This document shows positions 1 through 6,794 of a stretch of DNA of 35,881 nt, piece by piece. Positions within the stretch are counted from its first letter, which is position 1; each line of letters starts with the position of its first letter. The position numbers were made by a program, and so were the translations under genes. A model generated the notes under the pieces. That model did no database searches. It saw only the letters and a program-made list of their open reading frames with translations, and was not told the DNA's origin. The stretch is taken from the NCBI GenBank assembly GCA_019747905.1, contig JAIEQG010000043.1, positions 1 through 35,881 on the forward strand, in the 5' to 3' direction. This DNA is from Burkholderiales bacterium (GTDB taxonomy: Bacteria; Pseudomonadota; Gammaproteobacteria; Burkholderiales; Ga0077523).

Positions 1-1
1 T

Positions 2-160
2 TCAGGACCAGGTGAAGTGCGATTCGCGGTGCTTCGATTCCCACTCGCGGGTACGGCGCTCCACGTCCGCCAGGTTTGCCGATGCGGCAAGGTAGCGTTC
101 GAGTTCGGTTTCCCGGGTTTGCGAAAGAAGCCCGATCAGGGTTTGGACGAGCTGTGACAT
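2..160 (-). CDS. Small DUF3563-like protein, 52 aa
   Basis: An intact 52-codon frame starts at ATG 160 and stops at TGA 4-2 on the minus strand. A GGAGA ribosome binding site lies about 8 bases upstream. The protein begins MSQLVQTLIG and has a central ERYLAASANLADVERRTREW stretch. It is charged and probably helical, with no signal peptide or cysteine. The pattern of a short hydrophobic start, then YLA.S.(N/D)L.D.ERR, resembles the DUF3563 family of tiny proteins common in Burkholderiales and relatives, whose function is unknown. The family call is from memory of the pattern, not a search. The good ribosome binding site and the AT-rich region upstream argue that it is a real gene. Confidence 0.6.
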   Translation of the reverse strand: MSQLVQTLIGLLSQTRETELERYLAASANLADVERRTREWESKHRESHFTWS

Positions 161-485
161 TGGGGGATCTCCAGGTCAGGATTGCTGCGTTGCACGATTA
201 TGCAAGCTATTGATCGACAGACCATCGCGAAACTTTAGAGTTCCAATGTGGATTTTTTCGCGGCAAGGCACCATTACATGAGAAAAAACGTAAAATAGAT
301 TCTTCAAGAGATTGTTTTTAGATCTGAATATGACCGCGTTCAGGCGCTCTGTTTGGGCGTCCAGACGGGTGGTGGACACGGGCTGCGGGCCATCGCTAGA
401 CTCTGGGCTCGTTGATCCCCAAACCAAAGAACCGCAGTCCGGATGGCCGAGCCAGCCCCGAGATGCGGCGCAAGGAGACTGTTCC
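161..485. promoter_or_regulatory. AT-rich divergent control region with a candidate plus-strand promoter
   Basis: This 325-base stretch separates the minus-strand small gene from the plus-strand methyltransferase gene. Bases 161-340 are clearly richer in A and T than the rest of the window, with runs such as GAAAAAACG and TTGTTTTTAG. The best plus-strand promoter candidate is TGGACA at 373-378 and TAGACT at 397-402, spaced by 18 bases. Another -10-like box, TAAAAT at 291-296, has no matching -35. I see no convincing gene here. The open frame continues upstream of 486, but that part lacks a ribosome binding site and does not look like an exported protein. Confidence 0.4.
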
Positions 486-1301
486 ATGATGCGCAAACTG
501 CTGATTGTGCTGGCGTTCGCGTCCTTTGCCGCGCCCGTGGCACAGGCCGGTACCATGGCCGACCGCCTCGATCAGGCAGTCGCCGGAGACCATCGTGCCG
601 AAGCGAACCGCGCCCGCGATGTCTACCGGCACCCGAAGGAGACCCTGCTGTTCTTCGGCCTGAAGCCGGACATGACGGTGGTGGAGATCTGGCCGTCGGC
701 GGGCTGGTACACCGACATCCTCGCCCCGGTCCTGCGCGACGGCGGCAAGCTCTATGCGGCTCGCTTCGCGGTGAGCTGGGACAAGGCCCCCGACTGGGCC
801 AAGGACCGCGACAAGGCCTTCCTCGCCCGCATGGCGGGGCGCCCGGACGTGTTCGATCAGGTGGTGCCCACGGAAATCCTGCCGCCGAACTTCGTCGATG
901 CTGCGCCGAAGGGCTCGGCCGACATGGTCCTCACGTTCCGCAACGTGCACAACTGGGCCAAGGCCGGTACGACCGAAGCGATGTTCGCGATATTCATGGA
1001 TCTGCTGAAATCCGGCGGTGTGCTCGGCGTGGAGGAACACCGGGCGAAACCCGGCACCCCCTTCGACGAGCAGGTGCGCACCGGCTACATGACCGAGCAG
1101 TACGTCATCGAGATGGCCGAGCTTGCAGGCTTTCGATTCGTCGGCAAGTCCGAGATCAACGCGAATCCGAAGGACACCAAGGACTATCCCGACGGCGTCT
1201 GGACCCTGCCGCCGACGTTGAAGCTCGGTGACAAGGATCGGGCGCGCTACCTCGCCATCGGCGAAAGCGACCGGATGACCCTGAAGTTCGTCAAACCCTG
1301 A
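486..1301 (+). CDS. Exported SAM-dependent methyltransferase-like protein (COG4798 type)
   Basis: The product is 271 residues. I chose ATG 486 (a second ATG follows at 489) because AAGGAGA lies at 471-477 and because this start gives a clean signal peptide: MMRKLLIVLAFASFAAPVAQA, with cleavage near residue 21. The mature part has a Rossmann-type methyltransferase core: VVEIWPSAGWYTD at 65-77 in the position of the SAM-binding loop, followed by a DGGKLYAARF strand and later FRNVHNW. These match the predicted methyltransferase family COG4798, many of whose members carry signal peptides. What an exported protein would do with S-adenosylmethionine is unclear, so it may have another role. It is the first gene of a three-gene set with the cupin and flavoprotein genes. 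Confidence 0.8.
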   Translation: MMRKLLIVLAFASFAAPVAQAGTMADRLDQAVAGDHRAEANRARDVYRHPKETLLFFGLKPDMTVVEIWPSAGWYTDILAPVLRDGGKLYAARFAVSWDKAPDWAKDRDKAFLARMAGRPDVFDQVVPTEILPPNFVDAAPKGSADMVLTFRNVHNWAKAGTTEAMFAIFMDLLKSGGVLGVEEHRAKPGTPFDEQVRTGYMTEQYVIEMAELAGFRFVGKSEINANPKDTKDYPDGVWTLPPTLKLGDKDRARYLAIGESDRMTLKFVKP

Positions 1302-1317
1302 TCAAGGAATCGATCCC

Positions 1318-1815
1318 ATGAACACCCTGCGCAACCTGTCCCTTGCCGCCTTGCTCGCGGGTGCCGCGGCTGTTCCCGGCAGCCTTCCGTACGCCGGCAC
1401 GGAAACCGACGACAAGGGGTTCGTGACCCTGAAGCCGGGCAACGAGGACTGGAAGGAAGCTCCGGGCTACAACGGGATCCAGATGATGGTGGTGTCAGGC
1501 GATCCGACCAAGGCAGGTCCGTACGTGGTTCGGGTCAAGTTCTCCCCCGGCACCATGAGCATGCCGCACCAGCACCCTGATGATCGCCTGGTGACCGTCA
1601 TCAAAGGCACCTGGTACACCGGCACCAGCGAGAACTTCGAGCCCGACACCACGCAGCCGTTGCCCACGGGAAGCTTCATGAAGCATCCGGCCGGGGCCGC
1701 CCACTACGACGGCGCGAAGGACGGCGAGGTCATCGTCCAGATCATGGGTGTGGGCCCGAGCGGCACCATGTTCTTCAAGCCGGAACTGGGCAAGACCGGA
1801 CGCTCGCTGCCGTAG
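1318..1815 (+). CDS. Exported cupin-domain protein
   Basis: The product is 165 residues and starts at ATG 1318 behind AAGGAA, 16 bases after the methyltransferase gene. The N-terminus is a typical signal peptide ending near residue 27. The rest is a single conserved beta-barrel (cupin). It has the first motif MPHQHPDDRLVTVIKG (about residues 81-96), with two His and Asp residues as likely metal ligands, and the second motif KHPAGAAHYDG, with a further His. Small cupins of this kind bind a metal and can be dioxygenases, isomerases or sensors. Nothing here identifies the substrate. Its stop codon TAG shares its last base with the GTG start of the next gene, so the two are probably translated together. 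Confidence 0.82.
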   Translation: MNTLRNLSLAALLAGAAAVPGSLPYAGTETDDKGFVTLKPGNEDWKEAPGYNGIQMMVVSGDPTKAGPYVVRVKFSPGTMSMPHQHPDDRLVTVIKGTWYTGTSENFEPDTTQPLPTGSFMKHPAGAAHYDGAKDGEVIVQIMGVGPSGTMFFKPELGKTGRSLP

Positions 1816-3632
1816 TGGCGTTCGACGGATCCAGGTCGGCCGGCGCACTGACCGCCGGCGCGCTCACGCAATCCGGGCTGCGTCTCGACACGGCCCAGGA
1901 TTTCCAGTGGCTCGACCGCAACATTCCCTGCCGGACGTCCTGTCCGGCCGGCACCGACATACCCGGGTACCTGGAGGCGATCTACCAGGGTCGCCATGCC
2001 GACGCGTACCGCATCAACCTGCGCGACAACGTGTTCCCCGGCGTGCTCGGACGCGTGTGCTCGCGCCCGTGCGAGGACGCCTGTCGCCACGGCCGCGAGG
2101 GCAACGGCGACCCCGTTGCCATCTGTTTCTCCAAGCGTGCCGCGGCGGACCACATGGCGGCACCGCCGGCGCAACTGGATGGGGTATTCGCGTCCAGCGG
2201 CAGGCGCGTCGCCGTGATCGGGGCCGGCGTGGCCGGCCTCGCTGCGGCGCGTGAACTCGCTCTGTGGGGCCATCAGGTTACGGTACTGGAAAAGCATGTC
2301 CGGCCCGGCGGCATGCTGAATCAGGGCATTCCCGCGTTCCGGCTGCCGCGCGACCTGATCGACCGCGAGATCGGTCAGGTCACTGCGCTCGGCGTGGAGG
2401 TGCGCTGTGGTGTTGACGTGGGCGTGGACGTCACTCTTAACCGTCTTGCCGGCGAACACGATGCGGTGGTGCTCGCTGCGGGAACGCTGCGGCCCAACCC
2501 GATCGACGTGCCCGGGGCCGGTCTCGAGGGTGTCGAGCATGGGCTTGCCTTCCTGCTGGCCGTGAACGAAGGCGGCCGGCGCAGCGTCGGCCGCGAGGTG
2601 GCAGTGATCGGTGGCGGCTACACGGCGATGGATTGCGCACGGACCGCCTTGCGCCTGGGCGCGCGCGTGACGGTGTACTACCGGCGGCAGCGGGCGGACA
2701 TGGTGGTGCTGCCCGGCGAACTGGAGGAGTACCTGTCCGAGGGCGGCACGCTCGTCAACGAAGCCGCGCCCCTCCAGCTACTCGGCGCCGACGGGCACGT
2801 GGCCGGCATCCGGTTCGGGCGCACCGCAGCCACCGGTCGGCAGGCCGACGGCCGCGCCGGCTTCGCGGTCGACGCCGCGGGCGCCTTCGACGTAGCCGCC
2901 GATCACGTCATCCTCGCCATCGGGCAGCGCCCCGAGACGGGCTGGATCGACGCAGCCCTGGCGCCGCGTCTGGTGGGTCGCGACGGCTGGCTCGCATCCG
3001 GCAGCGGCCAGGAAACCGCCGTGCGCAACGTCTTCGTGGCCGGCGATTTCGCGCTCGGCGCGACCACCCTGATTCGCGCCATCGGCCATGCGAAGCGCTG
3101 CGCGCGCGACGTCGACCGCTTTCTCATGGGCCGCGAGCGCCTGCGCGAACGCATCGCCGTCGGCCCCGCGGCCCATTCGAAGAGCCCCCAAGCCGCCACG
3201 ACCGGCCGGACCGTGGCCATGAACGCCATTCCGATCCATCCCATGCCGGTGCTGCCGCCCAAGGCGCGCGGCTTCGAAGCGGAGGTCGAAACCGGCTATG
3301 GCGCCGCTACGGCGCAAGCCGAGGCCTCGCGCTGTTACCTGTGCCACTACAAGTTCGAGATCATCGACAGCCGCTGTGTCCTGTGCGACGAGTGCCTCAA
3401 GGTGAAGCCCGTCCCGGATTGCATCGTCGAGATCGCCGGGCTGGAGCGCGACGATGAGAACCGCATCACGGGCTACCGGCCGGTGGCGGCGGGGCGCACC
3501 GACTCGCTCTACTACAACCGGTTGTGGATCGACCAGGACAAATGTGTCCGCTGCGGCCAGTGCGAAGCGGTCTGTCCGGTGAACGCGATCACCATCCAGA
3601 AGGTGACGCCGGTCATCGAGAGCACCGCCTGA
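1815..3632 (+). CDS. GltD-like NAD(P)/FAD oxidoreductase with C-terminal ferredoxin domain
   Basis: The product is 605 residues and starts at GTG 1815, overlapping the cupin stop by one base. The N-terminal domain (about 30-115) carries C39, C43, C82, C86 and C90, the Fe-S pattern of the glutamate synthase small subunit and dihydropyrimidine dehydrogenase. An FAD site GAGVAG lies at 136-141 and an NAD(P) site around GGGYTA at 266-271, with VFVAGDF at 407-412 typical of this superfamily. The C-terminal part is rich in cysteine: CYLC at 507-510, CVLCDEC at 521-527 and a classical ferredoxin motif CVRCGQCEAVCP at 577-588. Such proteins move electrons between NAD(P)H and partner enzymes through Fe-S clusters. 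The partner is unknown. It has no signal peptide and so should be cytosolic, unlike the two preceding products. Confidence 0.85.
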   Translation: MAFDGSRSAGALTAGALTQSGLRLDTAQDFQWLDRNIPCRTSCPAGTDIPGYLEAIYQGRHADAYRINLRDNVFPGVLGRVCSRPCEDACRHGREGNGDPVAICFSKRAAADHMAAPPAQLDGVFASSGRRVAVIGAGVAGLAAARELALWGHQVTVLEKHVRPGGMLNQGIPAFRLPRDLIDREIGQVTALGVEVRCGVDVGVDVTLNRLAGEHDAVVLAAGTLRPNPIDVPGAGLEGVEHGLAFLLAVNEGGRRSVGREVAVIGGGYTAMDCARTALRLGARVTVYYRRQRADMVVLPGELEEYLSEGGTLVNEAAPLQLLGADGHVAGIRFGRTAATGRQADGRAGFAVDAAGAFDVAADHVILAIGQRPETGWIDAALAPRLVGRDGWLASGSGQETAVRNVFVAGDFALGATTLIRAIGHAKRCARDVDRFLMGRERLRERIAVGPAAHSKSPQAATTGRTVAMNAIPIHPMPVLPPKARGFEAEVETGYGAATAQAEASRCYLCHYKFEIIDSRCVLCDECLKVKPVPDCIVEIAGLERDDENRITGYRPVAAGRTDSLYYNRLWIDQDKCVRCGQCEAVCPVNAITIQKVTPVIESTA

Positions 3633-3880
3633 GACGTTTTCAGCCGTGATGGGGCAGCGCCCAGCGAAGCTGAGTTACCAAGCATCGTGACTGGCCCCGC
3701 GGCCAGCGAAGCTGGGGCGCACGGGCCCTCCACTGCAAACGGGTGTCGTGGGTGGGGCGCACAGCCCGTTGGTGTGTCTTGCGCGGTGAGTGAGGCGTTT
3801 TCAGCCGTGATGGGGCAGCGCCCAGCGAAGCTGGGGCGCACAGCCCGTTGGTGTGTCTTGCGCGGTGAGTGAGACGTTTT
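3630..3880. repeat. Mosaic direct-repeat region with short hairpins
   Basis: This non-coding stretch begins at the stop codon of the flavoprotein gene. A 38-base unit starting CGTTTTCAGCCGTGATGGGG is present identically at 3635-3672 and 3796-3833. A 42-base unit starting TGGGGCGCACAGCCCGTTGG is present identically at 3753-3794 and 3832-3873. The units alternate, giving a period of 79 bases. A CAGC-GAA-GCTG hairpin occurs three times (3662-3672, 3703-3713, 3823-3833), with longer flanking pairing in the last copy. It has no spacer pattern like CRISPR and no coding potential. It resembles a REP-type or other short intergenic mobile repeat that has duplicated locally, and it may also end transcription of the upstream operon. 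Confidence 0.8.
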
Positions 3881-3899
3881 CTTCGTCTCGGGATGTCCG

Positions 3900-3905
3900 T
3901 ATACT
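3900..3905 (+). promoter_or_regulatory. Candidate -10 box for the HNH-M48 gene pair
   Basis: TATACT at 3900-3905 matches the sigma70 -10 consensus at five of six positions. It lies just downstream of the repeat region and 87 bases before the HNH start. The corresponding -35 region (around TTTTCT at 3877-3882) is poor, so this is only a candidate. Bases 3906-3991 would be a 5' leader; I see no riboswitch or leader peptide in it. Confidence 0.35.
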
Positions 3906-3991
3906 CGGCGCCCGAACGCGTGCCGTCGGGCTTGAAGGTCTTTCGTGTTCCGGCGGCGACCCTCGAAGATCGAAGGAAGGAACGAACCGTC

Positions 3992-4555
3992 GTGGCGATG
4001 ATTCTCGCGCTCGACATGGCCGGCCATCCCAGCCGCTGGCTCATGATCGAGGAAGCCATCACCTACCAGGCCCGCCGCATGGTGGCGTGGTCGATGGGTG
4101 AGGTCGTCGCGACCTACCGCGGCGGCGTGTCGCGCATGACGGGCGAGCGTTCCGCCCTGTCGACGGCGAGCATCATCGCGATCAAGGGTGCCGCCGAACT
4201 GGTGCGCGATCATCACTCCGAACCGCATCTCACAAACGCGGCATTGTTCGCGCGCGATCGCCACCTGTGCGGTTACTGCGGCGGCCACTACCGCGAGCGC
4301 GACCTGTCGCGCGACCACGTGGTGCCGGTCTACCACGGGGGCAAGGACCGCTGGATGAACGTGGTCACCGCCTGCCGGTCCTGCAACATCCGCAAGGGCG
4401 GCCGCACGCCGGAATCCGCGCACATGCCGCTGCTCTACGCGCCTTACGTGCCCAACAAGTACGAACACCTGATCCTGCAGAACCGCAAGATCCTGCACGA
4501 CCAGATGGAGTACCTGATGGCCAAGGTCCCGCGGCACAGCCGCCTTTACGCCTGA
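3992..4555 (+). CDS. HNH endonuclease-like protein, 187 aa
   Basis: I chose GTG 3992 because AGGAAGG (3974-3980) lies 11 bases upstream. ATG 3998 (MILALD) is an equally sensible protein start, only two codons later. The frame stays open back to 3869, but that part is repeat-derived. The N-terminal 80 residues are a conserved-looking module of unknown role (ILALDMAGHPSRWL, VAWSMGE). The C-terminal half is an HNH/McrA-type nuclease domain: C93-x2-C96, SRDHVVP at 106-112 with the His of the motif, N123, and C128-x2-C131 followed by N132 and K135. The four cysteines should bind a structural zinc. It is a small stand-alone HNH protein of a type found as a single chromosomal gene in many proteobacteria. 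The biological target is unknown, and there is no methylase beside it. Confidence 0.8.
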   Translation: MAMILALDMAGHPSRWLMIEEAITYQARRMVAWSMGEVVATYRGGVSRMTGERSALSTASIIAIKGAAELVRDHHSEPHLTNAALFARDRHLCGYCGGHYRERDLSRDHVVPVYHGGKDRWMNVVTACRSCNIRKGGRTPESAHMPLLYAPYVPNKYEHLILQNRKILHDQMEYLMAKVPRHSRLYA

Positions 4556-4582
4556 TCGTTCCCGCGCCTGAATCGAGCGATC

Positions 4583-5422
4583 GTGCGCAAGTTCGGTGTC
4601 GTACTGCTGTTGCTGCTGCTTGCCGCGTGCGAGACCAATCCGGTCACGGGCCGCAAACAGTTCATCGTCGTGTCCGAGGACCAGGCGATCACTTCGTCCT
4701 CGCAGGCCTACGTGCAGATGCTTCAGCCCTATCAGCAGAAGGGCAAGCTCGACAACGATCCGGCGCTCACGGCGCGCATCGTCGCCATCACCGAGCGCCT
4801 GATACCGCCGGCCATCGCCTACCGTCCTGAAACCAAGGACTGGGACTGGAGCGTCAAGGTCATCGACGATCCGAAGACCGTGAATGCCTGGTGCATGGCG
4901 GGCGGCAAGATGGCCTTCTACAGCGGCCTGGCTCTGACCCTGAAGGCGACCGACGACGAGATCGCGCAGGTGATGGGGCACGAGATCGCCCACGCGCTCG
5001 CCAAGCATCAGACCGAGCAGATGTCGCGCGCCATGGCCACTCAGCTCGGGGTCAATGCCATCGCGATCCTCACGGACGCCCGTTACGCCAAGATGGCGCA
5101 GCAGGCGGCTTCGGCCGCGGCGATGGTGGCGATCGACCTCCCGAACAGCCGCGATGCGGAATCCGAGGCCGATCGCATCGGCATCGAACTCGCCGCCAAG
5201 GCGGGTTATGACCCCGCAGCTGCCGTGACGCTCTGGCAGAAGATGGCCCAAGTCTCGGGCAGCGCGGGGAAAAGCGACTTCCTGAGCACCCACCCGGCGC
5301 CGGAGAAGCGCATGGAGGCGCTGGCAGCGCTCGGGCCGCAGATGATGCCGTACTACCAGGACAAGTCGCCGCGGCCGGTCTACAAGTTGAAGCCCCAGCC
5401 GCTCGTCGCCCCCGCCAAGTAG
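4583..5422 (+). CDS. M48-family metalloprotease lipoprotein
   Basis: The product is 279 residues and starts at GTG 4583, 27 bases after the HNH gene. The N-terminus VRKFGVV, a run of leucines and then LAAC at 13-16 is a lipoprotein signal with C16 as the lipidated residue. The zinc protease motif HEIAH is at 133-137 within GHEIAHALAKH. The downstream E193-x3-D197 (in DAESEADRIG) supplies the third ligand. Length and motifs fit the COG0501/M48 periplasmic proteases related to LoiP and BepA of Escherichia coli, which degrade or help assemble outer-membrane proteins. It lacks the C-terminal TPR region of BepA and so is closer to LoiP in architecture. A GC-rich hairpin follows the stop codon. Confidence 0.9.
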   Translation: MRKFGVVLLLLLLAACETNPVTGRKQFIVVSEDQAITSSSQAYVQMLQPYQQKGKLDNDPALTARIVAITERLIPPAIAYRPETKDWDWSVKVIDDPKTVNAWCMAGGKMAFYSGLALTLKATDDEIAQVMGHEIAHALAKHQTEQMSRAMATQLGVNAIAILTDARYAKMAQQAASAAAMVAIDLPNSRDAESEADRIGIELAAKAGYDPAAAVTLWQKMAQVSGSAGKSDFLSTHPAPEKRMEALAALGPQMMPYYQDKSPRPVYKLKPQPLVAPAK

Positions 5423-5425
5423 CGC

Positions 5426-5451
5426 ACCCGGGGCCGGCATGCCGGCCGGGT
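5426..5451 (+). terminator. GC-rich hairpin after the M48 protease gene
   Basis: Four bases past the stop codon lies ACCCGG-GGCCGGCATGCCGGCC-GGGT. It contains a perfect 16-base palindrome with outer pairing interrupted by a two-base bulge. It has no T-run, so it is not a classical intrinsic terminator, but its position between two transcription units suggests a transcription-end or mRNA-protecting hairpin. Confidence 0.45.
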
Positions 5452-5493
5452 AGGCCGATCCCGGGGCTGCCGTGCACCGCGATGGCCCGCCGG

Positions 5494-5523
5494 TTGCCAT
5501 GCCGCGAACCAGTCGCGTAGCAT
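5494..5523 (+). promoter_or_regulatory. Candidate sigma70 promoter of the ydcSTUV-patD operon
   Basis: TTGCCA at 5494-5499 and TAGCAT at 5518-5523 are spaced by 18 bases and end 47 bases before the ydcS start. The -35 matches consensus at five of six positions and the -10 at four of six. No regulator gene is adjacent (Escherichia coli has ydcR next to this operon), and I cannot identify an operator. Confidence 0.5.
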
Positions 5524-5570
5524 TCTTCGCCGGCTTCACTCCCGCGGCCACAATACAAAGGAGAGTCACC

Positions 5571-6764
5571 ATGGAGACCTTCGCAATTCCCGTTTTCGGG
5601 CGTAACCGTGCCCGCATCCTGACCGTGGCGATCGCCGGTGTCATGGGCGTCGGCTTCGGCGCTGCGCAGGCGCAGGGCCTGCAATCGATCGGCAAGGGCG
5701 AAGGCCAGGTGGATATCGTGGCGTGGCCCGGCTACATCGAGCGCGGCGAAACCGACAAGGCTTTCGACTGGGTCACCGACTTCGAGAAGAAGACCGGCTG
5801 CAAGGTCAATGTGAAGACCGCCGGCACGTCCGACGAAATGGTCGCCCTCATGAACGAAGGCGGCTTCGACCTCGTCACCGCTTCCGGCGACGCGAGCCTG
5901 CGGCTGATCGCCGGCAAACGCGTGCAGGAAGTGAACGTGGGCCTGATTCCAAGCTACTCCAAGGTGGATCCGCGCCTGCAGAACGCGCCCTGGCACACGG
6001 TGGACGGCAAGCACTACGGCGTGCCCTATCAGTGGGGTTACAACGTGCTCGCGTACAACACCAAGGTCTTCAAGAAGCCGCCGACGAGCTGGAGCGTGGT
6101 TTTCGAAGAGCAGAAGCTGCCCGACGGCAAGTCGAACAAGGGCCGGGTCCAGGCCTTCGACGGTCCGATCTACATTGCCGACGCAGCCCTTTACCTGAAG
6201 TCCACCAAGCCGGCGCTGGGCATCAAGGATCCTTACCAGTTGAACGAAGACCAGTACAAGGCGGCCCTCGAACTGCTGCGCAAGCAGCGCAAGCTGGTGT
6301 CGCGCTACTGGCACGACGCCATGGTTCAGATCGACGACTTCAAGAACGAAGGCGTGGTCGCATCGTCGTCCTGGGGCTTCCAGGTGAACCTGCTGCAGGG
6401 CGAGAAGAGGCCGATCGGCAGCATCGTGCCGAAGGAAGGGGCCACCGGCTGGGCCGACACGACCATGCTGCACGTGAACGCCAAGAATCCGAACTGCGCC
6501 TATATGTGGATGGAGCATTCGATCAGTGCCAAGACCCAGGGCGACCTCGCCGCATGGTTCGGTTCCGTGCCTTCGGTGCCGGCGGCCTGCAAGGGCAACG
6601 CACTGCTGGGCGACAAGGGGTGCGAGACCAACGGCTACAACGAGTTCGATCGCATCTCGTTCTGGAAGACGCCCACGGCCAAGTGCGCCGACCATCCGGA
6701 GAAGGGTTGCGTGCCGTACTACCGCTGGGTGTCGGATTACATCGCCGTGCTGGGCGGTCGATGA
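5571..6764 (+). CDS. ydcS: YdcS-like ABC transporter substrate-binding protein
   Basis: The product is 397 residues and starts at ATG 5571 with the strong ribosome binding site AAAGGAGAG at 5557-5565; upstream in-frame codons lack one. Residues 1-36 form a long signal peptide (cleavage near AQAQG). The mature protein closely follows Escherichia coli YdcS as I remember it: AWPGYIERG, a DWVT.FEKKTGCKVNVKTA stretch, TASGDASLRLI.GKRV, SNKGRVQAFDGPIYIADAAL, FKNEGVVASSSW and GDKGCETNGYNEFD. It belongs to the spermidine/putrescine-binding (PotD/PotF) superfamily and should deliver a polyamine-type ligand to the permease encoded downstream. YdcS of Escherichia coli has also been linked to polyhydroxybutyrate synthesis. 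The ligand here is inferred from the operon. Confidence 0.93.
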   Translation: METFAIPVFGRNRARILTVAIAGVMGVGFGAAQAQGLQSIGKGEGQVDIVAWPGYIERGETDKAFDWVTDFEKKTGCKVNVKTAGTSDEMVALMNEGGFDLVTASGDASLRLIAGKRVQEVNVGLIPSYSKVDPRLQNAPWHTVDGKHYGVPYQWGYNVLAYNTKVFKKPPTSWSVVFEEQKLPDGKSNKGRVQAFDGPIYIADAALYLKSTKPALGIKDPYQLNEDQYKAALELLRKQRKLVSRYWHDAMVQIDDFKNEGVVASSSWGFQVNLLQGEKRPIGSIVPKEGATGWADTTMLHVNAKNPNCAYMWMEHSISAKTQGDLAAWFGSVPSVPAACKGNALLGDKGCETNGYNEFDRISFWKTPTAKCADHPEKGCVPYYRWVSDYIAVLGGR

Positions 6765-6794
6765 GGGTCGGATACTTTCCAGTCCGAGCCTCGC

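Noticed and set aside
312-485. Possible upstream start of the first methyltransferase-like gene at ATG 312
   Set aside because: There is no ribosome binding site at 312, and the extra residues would bury the clear signal peptide that starts at 486.
3630-3880. CRISPR array
   Set aside because: Only two copies of each unit exist, they abut one another, and there are no unique spacers of constant length or cas genes.
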